DNA from: Cupriavidus pauculus
GTDB lineage: Bacteria; Pseudomonadota; Gammaproteobacteria; Burkholderiales; Burkholderiaceae
DNA: 64,000 bases
Assembly (NCBI RefSeq): GCF_008693385.1
Contig: NZ_CP044065.1
Span: 2,666,001-2,730,000, forward strand
Reading direction: 5' to 3'
A program made the position numbers and the translations under genes. Under the pieces are notes generated by a model. The model did no database searches and was not told the DNA's origin. It worked only from the letters and a program-made list of their open reading frames with translations. Shown piece by piece: positions 56,544 to 64,000 of the stretch. How positions within the stretch are numbered: the first letter of the stretch is position 1; every line of letters begins with the position of its first letter.

Positions 56544-58217
56544 ATGACCACCACCCCGACCTCCCCTTCCCGCAATGGCGGCCAGATCCTCGTGGAAGCG
56601 CTGCGGCGCAACCACGTGGACACCATCTATTGCGTCCCCGGCGAAAGCTACCTGCCCGTGCTCGACGCACTGGCGGACCACGCGAGCATCCGCACGATCG
56701 TCACGCGCCATGAAGGCGCGGCGTCGAACATGGCCGATGCGTACGGCAAGCTGACGGGCCGTCCCGGTATCGCATTCGTGACGCGCGGCCCCGGTGCCAC
56801 GCATGCGGCCAATGGCGTGCACACCGCGATGCAGGACTCCACGCCGATGGTCCTGTTCGTGGGCCAGGTGGCCAACCAGATCAAGGAACGCGAGGGCTTC
56901 CAGGAAGTCGACTATCGCCGCGTGTTCGGCGGCCTCGCCAAATGGGCGACCGAGATCGAGGACATCGCGCGCATTCCCGAGATCGTGAGCCGCGCGTTCA
57001 GCGTGGCCATGTCGGGCCGCAAGGGCCCCGTCGTCGTGGCGCTGCCCGAGGACGTGCTGTTCGGCGCCGCGGCCGTGGCCGACGTGCCGCCGGCACGCGT
57101 GAGCGAGGCCGCGCCCGATGCGGCCGCGCCGGCCGAGCTCGCGGCCCTGCTGCGCGAGGCACAGCGTCCGCTCGTGGTCGTCGGCGGAACCGGCTGGACC
57201 GCGCCCGCTCAGGACGCGCTGCGCGCGTTCGCGAGCGCGTGGAACCTGCCCGTCGCCGCCTCGTTCCGCCGCCAGGATGTGCTCGACAACCGCGATGCGC
57301 ATTACGTCGGCCAGCTGGGCCTTGGCGTATCTCCCGCGCTGGCGCGCATGGTCGGCGAGGCCGATCTGCTGATCGTGATCGGCAGCCGGCTGTCCGAAGT
57401 CACGTCCGGCAATTACGAACTGATCCGCAGCCCGCGCCCCGCGCAACGGCTCGTGCATGTGCATGCGGACCCCGAGGAGCTCGGCCGCGTATTCCTCGCG
57501 GATCTGCCCGTCAATGCGTCGGTGTCCAACGCCGCCATCGCGTTCTCGGCGCTGAAGCCCGAAGGCGCGGCATTGCCGTGGCATGGCTGGACCGAGGCCG
57601 CGCGCGCGGCGTACGTCGCGCACAACACCCCGCTCGCGCGCGGTGCCGCGCAGCGTGGCGTCGAGATGTCGTCCGTGGTCGCGCATCTGTCGAACACGCT
57701 GCCCGACGATACGGTCATTACCAATGGCGCCGGCAACTATACGGTGTGGGTCCACCGCTTCTATCGATACAAGCAGCTCGGCACGGAACTCGCGCCGACC
57801 AATGGCGCGATGGGCTACGGCCTGCCCGCGGCCATCTCGGCCAAGCTGGCCGCCCCGGACCGCACCGTGGTGTGCTTTGCCGGCGATGGCTGCTTCATGA
57901 TGTATCCGCAGGAGCTCGCCACCGCCATGCAGTTCGGCGCGGCGGTGATCGTGATCGTCGTGAATAACGGCATGCTCGGCACCATCCGCATGCATCAGGA
58001 GCGCGAGTACCCGGGCCGCATTTCGGGCACGCAGCTGGCCAACCCGGACTTCATCGCATTGGCGAAGGCATTCGGCGCGCATGCCGAGCGCGTGGAGCAC
58101 GAATCGGACTTTCCGGCCGCGCTCGAGCGCGCGCGGGCATCGGGTCGTGCAGCCGTGCTGGAACTCGTGACCGATCCGCAGCAGATCACGCCGGCACTGC
58201 GGCTGGATCAGGCGTAA
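56544..58217 (+). CDS. thiamine diphosphate-dependent enzyme (acetolactate synthase large subunit-like)
   Basis: A 557-residue protein with the three-domain layout of the ThDP family: N-terminal PYR domain with the cofactor-activating Glu (YCVPGESYLPV, E34), central FAD/regulatory-like domain, and C-terminal PP domain with the metal-binding GDGCFMMYPQELATAMQ...VNN motif. Similarity looks closest to acetolactate synthase-like catabolic or decarboxylase members without a regulatory subunit. The exact reaction cannot be read. It is paired with the Bug binding protein, and its 3' end overlaps the opposing LysR gene by 32 bases. Confidence 0.9.
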   Translation: MTTTPTSPSRNGGQILVEALRRNHVDTIYCVPGESYLPVLDALADHASIRTIVTRHEGAASNMADAYGKLTGRPGIAFVTRGPGATHAANGVHTAMQDSTPMVLFVGQVANQIKEREGFQEVDYRRVFGGLAKWATEIEDIARIPEIVSRAFSVAMSGRKGPVVVALPEDVLFGAAAVADVPPARVSEAAPDAAAPAELAALLREAQRPLVVVGGTGWTAPAQDALRAFASAWNLPVAASFRRQDVLDNRDAHYVGQLGLGVSPALARMVGEADLLIVIGSRLSEVTSGNYELIRSPRPAQRLVHVHADPEELGRVFLADLPVNASVSNAAIAFSALKPEGAALPWHGWTEAARAAYVAHNTPLARGAAQRGVEMSSVVAHLSNTLPDDTVITNGAGNYTVWVHRFYRYKQLGTELAPTNGAMGYGLPAAISAKLAAPDRTVVCFAGDGCFMMYPQELATAMQFGAAVIVIVVNNGMLGTIRMHQEREYPGRISGTQLANPDFIALAKAFGAHAERVEHESDFPAALERARASGRAAVLELVTDPQQITPALRLDQA

Positions 58218-59145
58218 TCAGCCGCGCGCCGGGCCAGGCGCCGGTCTTCACGAGATCGGTCGCCACCTCGCGGATGGCGGCGCCCAGTGCCCACAGCGTG
58301 GCGGGCTCGAGGTCCGTGCGGCCGAGCACGAGGCTGATGCAGCGTTCGGCATCGTCGCCCGGCAGCGGAAACCCCCGCAGCCGGCCCGCGGCGATATCGT
58401 CGGGCACGGCCGCGAGCGGCAGCACGGTACAGCCGCAGCCCTTGTGGACCAGCGCCGCGGTGATCGCGTTGGAGCCGTCGCTCTCGAGCGCCAGCTGCAC
58501 GCTGTGCCCGCGCCGCGCCGCCATGGCTTCGACGAACACACGAATGCCGTGGTGCGTGCTCGGCAGGATCATCGGCACCCCCTGCAGCCCATGCGCGTCC
58601 ACGCGCTCCTGCGTCATCGCGAAGCGCGGCGGCGTCAGCAGGTAGAGGCGCTCCAGCAGCAGCGGCTCGTAGCTCATGCTGCCCGGATATTCGGGCCGAT
58701 ACAGAATCGCGATATCGATGGCGCCGGCCTGCAGGTCGGTCAGGATGCTGCTGGCGAGCCCTTCGGTGAAATGCAGCCGGCTGTGCGGGAACTGCCTGTG
58801 CAGGACGTGATAGAGGTCGCCGAACACGGTCCGGGCGAGGGTCGGCTGCGCCGCGATGCGGATACGCGGGGGACCCATTCCCGCGTTGCTGGAGACCGCG
58901 GCCTCCGCGGCGGCGAGCGTTTCCTTGATCTGGCGGGCATAGGCCAGCAGCGCGCTGCCCTGCTCGGTCAGCGATACGCCGCGGCCCGTGCGATGAAACA
59001 GGCGGGTGCCCAGCTGCTTTTCGAGCTGCGTAACGCGGCGGCTGATACTGGAGGCATCGACGCCGCCGGCGAGCGCGGCGGCGGAGAAACTGCCGGAATC
59101 CGCAACGAGCGCGAAGATCGACAGATCGTCGGAATTCATGGGCAT
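58186..59145 (-). CDS. LysR-family transcriptional regulator
   Basis: A 319-residue LTTR. The N-terminal winged helix-turn-helix (DLSIFALVADSGSFSAAALAGGVDASSISRRVTQLE) is followed by the effector-binding domain with two Rossmann-like lobes. A Met at residue 3 (59139) is an alternative start. It faces the ThDP enzyme gene tail to tail, overlapping by 32 bases. Unlike most LysR genes it has no divergent partner, as gltL ends just upstream. Its likely target is the Bug/ThDP pair, but this is inferred from proximity. Confidence 0.9.
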   Translation of the reverse strand: MPMNSDDLSIFALVADSGSFSAAALAGGVDASSISRRVTQLEKQLGTRLFHRTGRGVSLTEQGSALLAYARQIKETLAAAEAAVSSNAGMGPPRIRIAAQPTLARTVFGDLYHVLHRQFPHSRLHFTEGLASSILTDLQAGAIDIAILYRPEYPGSMSYEPLLLERLYLLTPPRFAMTQERVDAHGLQGVPMILPSTHHGIRVFVEAMAARRGHSVQLALESDGSNAITAALVHKGCGCTVLPLAAVPDDIAAGRLRGFPLPGDDAERCISLVLGRTDLEPATLWALGAAIREVATDLVKTGAWPGARLITPDPAAVPA

Positions 59146-59169
59146 AAAGCGGTACTGCGGCGCTCACCC

Positions 59170-59194
59170 CCGCGCGCTGAAGCCCAGCGCGCGG
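59170..59194 (-). terminator. GC-rich hairpin after gltL
   Basis: CCGCGCGCTG (59170-59179) pairs perfectly with CAGCGCGCGG (59185-59194) across a 5-base loop, with extra C/G pairing further out. There is no T-run on the minus strand after it. It sits in the 62-base gap between gltL and the LysR gene and could slow or terminate the glt transcript. Confidence 0.4.
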
Positions 59195-59207
59195 AGGGGG
59201 CGTGGGT

Positions 59208-59938
<731 letters not shown>

Positions 59939-59942
<4 letters not shown>

Positions 59943-60622
59943 ACAGCCACCTTTTTCTGGTAACGCTTGACCAGCAGCGAAGCGGAGAAGCAGATAACGA
60001 AGTAGACGAGGCCCGCGAACAGCAGCAGTTCGACGATCCGCCCGTCACGCTCGCCGATACCGTAGGCCTGGCCGAAGAAGTCCGCCAGCGCGCTCACGTA
60101 CACGAGCGAAGTATCCTGGAACAGGATGATGCCCTGCGTCAGCAGCAGCGGCACCATGTTGCGGAACGCCTGCGGCAAGATCACCAGACGCATGGTCTGG
60201 CCGTAGGTCATGCCGAGCGCCTGCGCCGCGAACATCTGGCCGCGCGACACGCTCTGGATACCCGCGCGGATGATCTCCGAGTAGTACGCGGCCTCGAACA
60301 GCGCGAACGCGATCAGCGCGGACGTCATGCGCAGATCCGTGGCCGGCGACAGGTTGAAGAGCTTCTGCAAGACCTGCGGGATGATCAGGAAGAACCATAG
60401 CAGCACCATCACCAGCGGGATGGAGCGGAATATGGACACGTAGCCCTGCGCAAACCAGTTCAGCGGCTTGAACGAGGACAGGCGCATCATCGCGAGCACG
60501 GTGCCCCAGACGATACCCACCACCACGGCGGTTACCGTGATCTTCAGCGAGACCAACATGCCCTCGCCGAGCACTTCCAGCGTGGCGGGATTGATCGAGC
60601 TGAAATCGAAGTCGTATGCCAT
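59939..60622 (-). CDS. gltK: glutamate/aspartate ABC transporter permease GltK
   Basis: A 227-residue inner-membrane permease with about five helices. The conserved permease loop [31 protein letters not shown], which contacts the ATPase, is clear. It pairs with GltJ as a heterodimer. The start is 9 bases after gltJ ends, and the stop overlaps gltL. Confidence 0.95.
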
Positions 60623-60631
60623 CGTGTCCCC

Positions 60632-61360
60632 TTACTTGCCGCCGATGAAGCCGGGCACGCGCGTGCGCTTTTCCACCCAGCGCATGATCAGCATGACCGT
60701 CACGTTGATCAGCATGTACATCACCGTCACCGCGATAAACGACTCGTACGGCCGTGCCGTGTAGTCGACCAGCTGACGACCCTGCGCCGCGAGCTCCAGC
60801 AGACCGATCGTCGACGCGACCGCGGAGTTCTTGAAGATGTTCAGGAACTCGGAGGTCAGCGGCGGCACGATCACGCGGAACGCCATCGGCAACAGCACGT
60901 GCCGGTAGGTCTGCGACAGCGTGAAGCCCATGGCGAGGCCCGCGTTGCGCTGGCCGCGCGGCAGCGAATTGATACCCGAGCGGACCTGTTCGCAAACCCG
61001 GGCCGCCGTAAAGGTGCCCAGGCAGAGCATCGCCGCCAGGAACTGCTGCGTGAACGGGTTCATCTGCTTGATCGCCTCGCCGAACGGCAGCAGTTCGGGA
61101 ATCACGAAGTACCAGATGAACAGCTGCACGAGCAGCGGAATATTGCGGAAGATCTCGACATACCACGCCGCGATCCCCGACAGGAATTTGTTCGGCACGG
61201 TGCGCAGCACGCCGAGCACCGAGCCAATGACGAGGGCGATGACCCACGAGGTGAGGCCCAGCGCGAGCGTGACCTTCAGACCGGAAATCATCCAGTCGAG
61301 GTACGTCTCGTTCTGCGCGGCCTGCTCGAGGAAAACTCCCCAATGCCAGTTGTAATCCAT
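60632..61360 (-). CDS. gltJ: glutamate/aspartate ABC transporter permease GltJ
   Basis: A 242-residue permease with an N-terminal hydrophilic lead (MDYNWHWGVFLEQAAQNETY) and about five helices. The EAA-like loop appears as AARVCEQVRSGINSLPRGQRNAGLAMGFT. Length and order (gltI-gltJ-gltK-gltL) match the E. coli system. It lies 64 bases after gltI. Confidence 0.95.
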   Translation of the reverse strand: MDYNWHWGVFLEQAAQNETYLDWMISGLKVTLALGLTSWVIALVIGSVLGVLRTVPNKFLSGIAAWYVEIFRNIPLLVQLFIWYFVIPELLPFGEAIKQMNPFTQQFLAAMLCLGTFTAARVCEQVRSGINSLPRGQRNAGLAMGFTLSQTYRHVLLPMAFRVIVPPLTSEFLNIFKNSAVASTIGLLELAAQGRQLVDYTARPYESFIAVTVMYMLINVTVMLIMRWVEKRTRVPGFIGGK

Positions 61361-61424
61361 CTTGCGTCCTCAAAAAGAAACGGAAGGACTTCTCCTTCCG
61401 TTTCGCACTCCCATGACTGAAGGA

Positions 61425-62324
61425 TCAGTCGAGCGCCTTGTCGTTCGGGTTCTTGAAGAGCGCCTTCATGTCTTCCGACAGCGGGAAGTCCAGGTTCAGG
61501 CCCTTCGGCGGGACCGGTTGCTGGAACCACTTGGCGTACATCGTGTTGATCGTGCCGTCCTTCATCAGGCCGGAAATCACGTTGTCCGACAGCTTCTTGA
61601 ACGGGGCGTCATCCTTGCGGATCATGCAGCCGTACGACTCGCGCGACTGCGGCTTGCCGACCACGATCCAGTCGTTCGGGTTCTTGGCCTTGGCGCGCTC
61701 GCCGTACAGCAGCGCGTCATCCATCATGAACGCCACGGCACGGCCGGACTCCAGCGTCAGGAACGACTGACCGTGGTCCTTGGTGCTGATGATGTTCATG
61801 CCCAGCTTCTGGTCGTCGTTCATCTTGCGCAGCAGACGCTCCGACGTGGTGCCGGCGGTCGTCACGACGTTCTTGCCCTTCAGGTCGGCCCAGTCCTTGA
61901 TGCCGCCATCCTTCTTCACCATGATGCGGGTGCCGATGATGAAGATGCTGTTCGTGAACGAAGCCTGCTTCTGACGCTCGAGGTTGTTCGTCGTCGAGCC
62001 GCACTCGATATCGATCGTGCCGTTCTGCAGCAGCGTGATACGGTTTTGCGACGTGATCGGGATTTCCTTGACCTGCAGGTTCGGCAGCTTCAGCTGTTCC
62101 TTGACGGCTTCCACGATCTTCGTGTTGATGTCATAGGAGTAACCGACCTGGCGCACGCCGCCCAGGTTGTAATTGAACGGAATGGACGAATCCCGCACGC
62201 CCAGCGTGATGACACCCGTTTCCTTGATCTTCTGCAGCGTGCCCGAAAGCGGCTCGGCGGCTTGTGCGGCGCCGCTCAGAATCCCTGCCGCGACCATGAG
62301 GCCAGCCAGCTTGGCAAAATTCAT
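61425..62324 (-). CDS. gltI: glutamate/aspartate periplasmic binding protein GltI
   Basis: A 299-residue periplasmic binding protein. The signal peptide MNFAKLAGLMVAAGILSGAAQA is cleaved around residue 22. The mature part shows GTLQKIKETGVITLGVRDSS and DIECGSTTNN, both typical of the glutamate/aspartate group. A strong AAGGAG before the ATG at 62324 decides the start against a longer open frame. It is the first gene of the operon. A sigma-54-like element lies about 40 bases upstream. Confidence 0.95.
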   Translation of the reverse strand: MNFAKLAGLMVAAGILSGAAQAAEPLSGTLQKIKETGVITLGVRDSSIPFNYNLGGVRQVGYSYDINTKIVEAVKEQLKLPNLQVKEIPITSQNRITLLQNGTIDIECGSTTNNLERQKQASFTNSIFIIGTRIMVKKDGGIKDWADLKGKNVVTTAGTTSERLLRKMNDDQKLGMNIISTKDHGQSFLTLESGRAVAFMMDDALLYGERAKAKNPNDWIVVGKPQSRESYGCMIRKDDAPFKKLSDNVISGLMKDGTINTMYAKWFQQPVPPKGLNLDFPLSEDMKALFKNPNDKALD

Positions 62325-62361
62325 AACATCTCCTTGACCATGAAGAGAAAGGCGGCACTCT

Positions 62362-62377
62362 AGCAAAAAACGCCCCG
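62362..62377 (-). promoter_or_regulatory. sigma-54 (-24/-12)-like element before gltI
   Basis: Minus strand CGGGGCGTTTTTTGCT aligned to TGGCACG-N4-TTGCW keeps GG at -24, CG, TT and GC at -12 with exact 10-base GG-GC spacing, and mismatches at three positions. The predicted start near 62352 leaves 28 bases before gltI. Glutamate/aspartate transporters of Pseudomonas are known sigma-54 targets. No enhancer site was recognised. Confidence 0.35.
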
Positions 62378-62505
62378 CCAGCGAAATAGTATTGCTTAGC
62401 CGCTTATATCCGACAACGGGTTTTCCCCTAACTGGTGCAATTTCCGGCACGGTGTCTCGCCGCCGCGCCATATCGAGGCGAAATCGTTCAAACGGAAAAA
62501 AACGC

Positions 62506-62545
62506 AAAAAAACGCGGTCGCCGGCATGGACCGGCAACCGCGTTT
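62506..62545 (-). terminator. intrinsic terminator after the glutamate dehydrogenase gene
   Basis: Minus strand: AAACGCGGT (62545-62537) pairs with ACCGCGTTT (62518-62510), with an inner CCGG/CCGG pair, and is followed by a T-run (62512-62506). It lies 68 bases after the stop codon and separates this gene from gltI. Confidence 0.92.
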
Positions 62546-62612
62546 CTCGCGTCGTCCTGGCGCGTCACGGTGAATATTGCATTGCAACACATCATCATGA
62601 CGCGCATCCGTA

Positions 62613-63923
62613 TCAGGGATACAGTCCGCGCATTTCGCGCGCCTGCAGGATTCGCGTGCACGCCACGATGAACGCGGCGGTGCGGAGCGTGACCTTGTTG
62701 TCCTGGGCCACCTGCCAGATCGCCCGGAAGGCTTCTTGCATGATTCGTACCAGGCGCTGGTTGATTTCCTCCTCGGTCCAGAAAAAGCTCGAGAAATCCT
62801 GCACCCATTCGAAATAGGACACCGTCACGCCGCCGGCGTTGGCGATGACGTCCGGCGCGACGAGGATATTGCGCTCGCGCAGCACGTCGTCGGCCTCGGG
62901 CGTGGTCGGGCCGTTGGCGCCCTCGATCACGAGGCGCGCCTTGATCTGCGACGCGCGTTTCGCGGTCAGCTGGCCTTCCAGCGCGGCCGGGATGAGGATG
63001 TCGCAATCGACTTCCCAGAACTGGTCGCCCGAGATCGCCTCGGCGCGGAAGCCCTCGATGGTGCCGCTATGCGAGGCGTACTCGATCATCGCGGGCACGT
63101 CGAGGCCGGCCGGGTTGAACAGCGTGGTGCGGTGGTCCTGCACGGCCACCACGATCGCGCCCGCTTCATGGAACAGCTTGGCGGCCACGGAACCCACGTT
63201 GCCGAAGCCCTGCACGGCCACGCGCGCGCCCTTGACGTCCATGCCGATGTTGCGCGCGGCCTCCGAGCCCACCACGAACACGCCGCGGCCGGTGGCCTCG
63301 CGGCGGCCCAGCGAGCCACCGAGCGAGATCGGCTTGCCCGTCACCACGCCCGTAGCCGTGCTGCCCTCGTTCATGGAGTAGGTGTCCATCATCCACGCCA
63401 TGATCTGCTCGTTCGTGTTGACGTCCGGTGCCGGGATGTCCTTGTTCGGGCCGATGATGATGTTGATTTCGCTGGTGTAGCGGCGCGTGATGCGTTCCAG
63501 CTCACCCTGCGACAGCTTGCGCGGATCCACGCGGATACCGCCCTTGGCGCCGCCGTACGGCACATTGACGGCCGCGTTCTTGACCGACATCCACGCGGAC
63601 AGCGCCATCACTTCCGACAGCGTGACGTCCTGGTGGAAACGCACGCCGCCCTTGCCCGGACCGCGCGAGGTGTTGTGCTGCACGCGATAGCCCTCGAAAT
63701 GGGCGATCGTGCCGTTGTCCATCTCGATGGGCACATCGACGATCAGCGCGCGCTTGGGGCGCTTGAGCGTTTCCACCCAGCGCGCGAGCGAGCCCAGATA
63801 GGGCGTGACGCGGTCGACCTGCTTGAGGTAGATGCCCCAGGGGCCGAGCTCTTCGGCGTTGAGGTAGGACGGGAGGGGATGGGTAATGATCGAGGAGGGT
63901 TGCGACGGTGCTGCGGAAGACAT
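62613..63923 (-). CDS. gdhA: glutamate dehydrogenase (Glu/Leu/Phe/Val family)
   Basis: A 436-residue amino acid dehydrogenase. The substrate-binding Lys region [14 protein letters not shown] and the catalytic Lys/Asp region [13 protein letters not shown] are present, as is the nucleotide-binding loop [12 protein letters not shown]. Its length and sequence match the ~430-residue hexameric, probably NAD-linked enzymes of Burkholderiales. The Met of [11 protein letters not shown] is the chosen start, 25 codons inside a longer open frame. It deaminates glutamate to 2-oxoglutarate and ammonia, using the substrate brought in by the adjacent gltIJKL transporter. The promoter region lies mostly outside the window. 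Confidence 0.95.
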   Translation of the reverse strand: MSSAAPSQPSSIITHPLPSYLNAEELGPWGIYLKQVDRVTPYLGSLARWVETLKRPKRALIVDVPIEMDNGTIAHFEGYRVQHNTSRGPGKGGVRFHQDVTLSEVMALSAWMSVKNAAVNVPYGGAKGGIRVDPRKLSQGELERITRRYTSEINIIIGPNKDIPAPDVNTNEQIMAWMMDTYSMNEGSTATGVVTGKPISLGGSLGRREATGRGVFVVGSEAARNIGMDVKGARVAVQGFGNVGSVAAKLFHEAGAIVVAVQDHRTTLFNPAGLDVPAMIEYASHSGTIEGFRAEAISGDQFWEVDCDILIPAALEGQLTAKRASQIKARLVIEGANGPTTPEADDVLRERNILVAPDVIANAGGVTVSYFEWVQDFSSFFWTEEEINQRLVRIMQEAFRAIWQVAQDNKVTLRTAAFIVACTRILQAREMRGLYP

Positions 63924-64000
63924 GGCTGGTTTCCACGTTTGAAGGTGATGCACAGGATATCGGCGCCACCCTTTCACAATCCAATGCCGTTTGCTCATCC

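Noticed and set aside
55518..58100. 860-residue open frame on the minus strand
   Set aside because: It is antisense to the Bug and ThDP enzyme genes, both clearly real, and has the biased composition of a GC-rich shadow frame.

Overview
The window is a GC-rich bacterial chromosome segment of the Burkholderiales (betaproteobacteria). The protein sequences and gene order (miaB-phoH-ybeY-corC-lnt-glyQS, rsmA-pdxA-surA-lptD, dusB-fis-purH, rplM-rpsI) fit the Cupriavidus/Ralstonia group best, probably Cupriavidus. This is inferred from sequence recognition alone. Almost the whole window is core genome. I see no insertion sequence, integrase, prophage, CRISPR array or tRNA gene. Genes are packed tightly, and many neighbours share 4-nt ATGA/GTGA start/stop overlaps.

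Region by region. 1-3.99 kb: universal stress protein, stress kinase SrkA, RhlE helicase and a small exported protein. 4.1-9.98 kb: miaB-ybeZ-ybeY-corC-lnt (tRNA modification, RNA maturation, envelope). 10-16.8 kb: glyQ-unknown-glyS-gmhB-plsC-YgjP metalloprotease-gloA, then a DMT exporter. 17.8-24.9 kb (minus): lptD-surA-pdxA-rsmA and trpS, an outer-membrane biogenesis and ribosome-maturation cluster. 25-28 kb: amgK-azlC-azlD-murU, where cell-wall sugar recycling flanks an amino-acid exporter pair. 28-31.2 kb: pepP, an unknown gene and a UbiH-type hydroxylase. 31.5-38 kb: dusB-fis-purH-ruvC-(glycerophosphodiesterase)-ruvA-ruvB. 38-43.3 kb: exported and SYLF lipoproteins, a queuosine-precursor transporter, then a minus-strand group of phosphatase, PEBP protein, dtd and tyrS. 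43.5-46.1 kb: M23 endopeptidase and anmK. 46.1-48.9 kb (minus): erpA, bactofilin, a coiled-coil membrane protein, rpsI and rplM. 49-50.3 kb: a candidate small RNA, an OsmC-family gene and the RNase P RNA gene. 50.3-54.5 kb (minus): ttuC-ttuD-pyrC-DUF3025, coupled by 4-nt overlaps. 54.6-59.1 kb: a glutamine amidotransferase, a Bug-family binding protein with a ThDP enzyme, and a LysR regulator. 59.2-63.9 kb (minus): gltIJKL glutamate/aspartate ABC transporter and glutamate dehydrogenase.

Two themes link distant genes. Peptidoglycan turnover is represented by AnmK, AmgK, MurU and an M23 endopeptidase, with LptD, SurA, Lnt, GmhB and PlsC building the outer membrane. Glutamate uptake (gltIJKL) sits next to glutamate dehydrogenase. 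No obviously new multi-gene system stands out. The best leads are non-coding or very small: a candidate small RNA with its own promoter, terminator and CU-rich anti-Shine-Dalgarno stretch (49049-49196, minus); a 27-residue hydrophobic ORF downstream of an SOS-box-like site (9996-10150, minus); a sigma-54-like element before gltI; and competing hairpins before the queuosine-precursor transporter gene.
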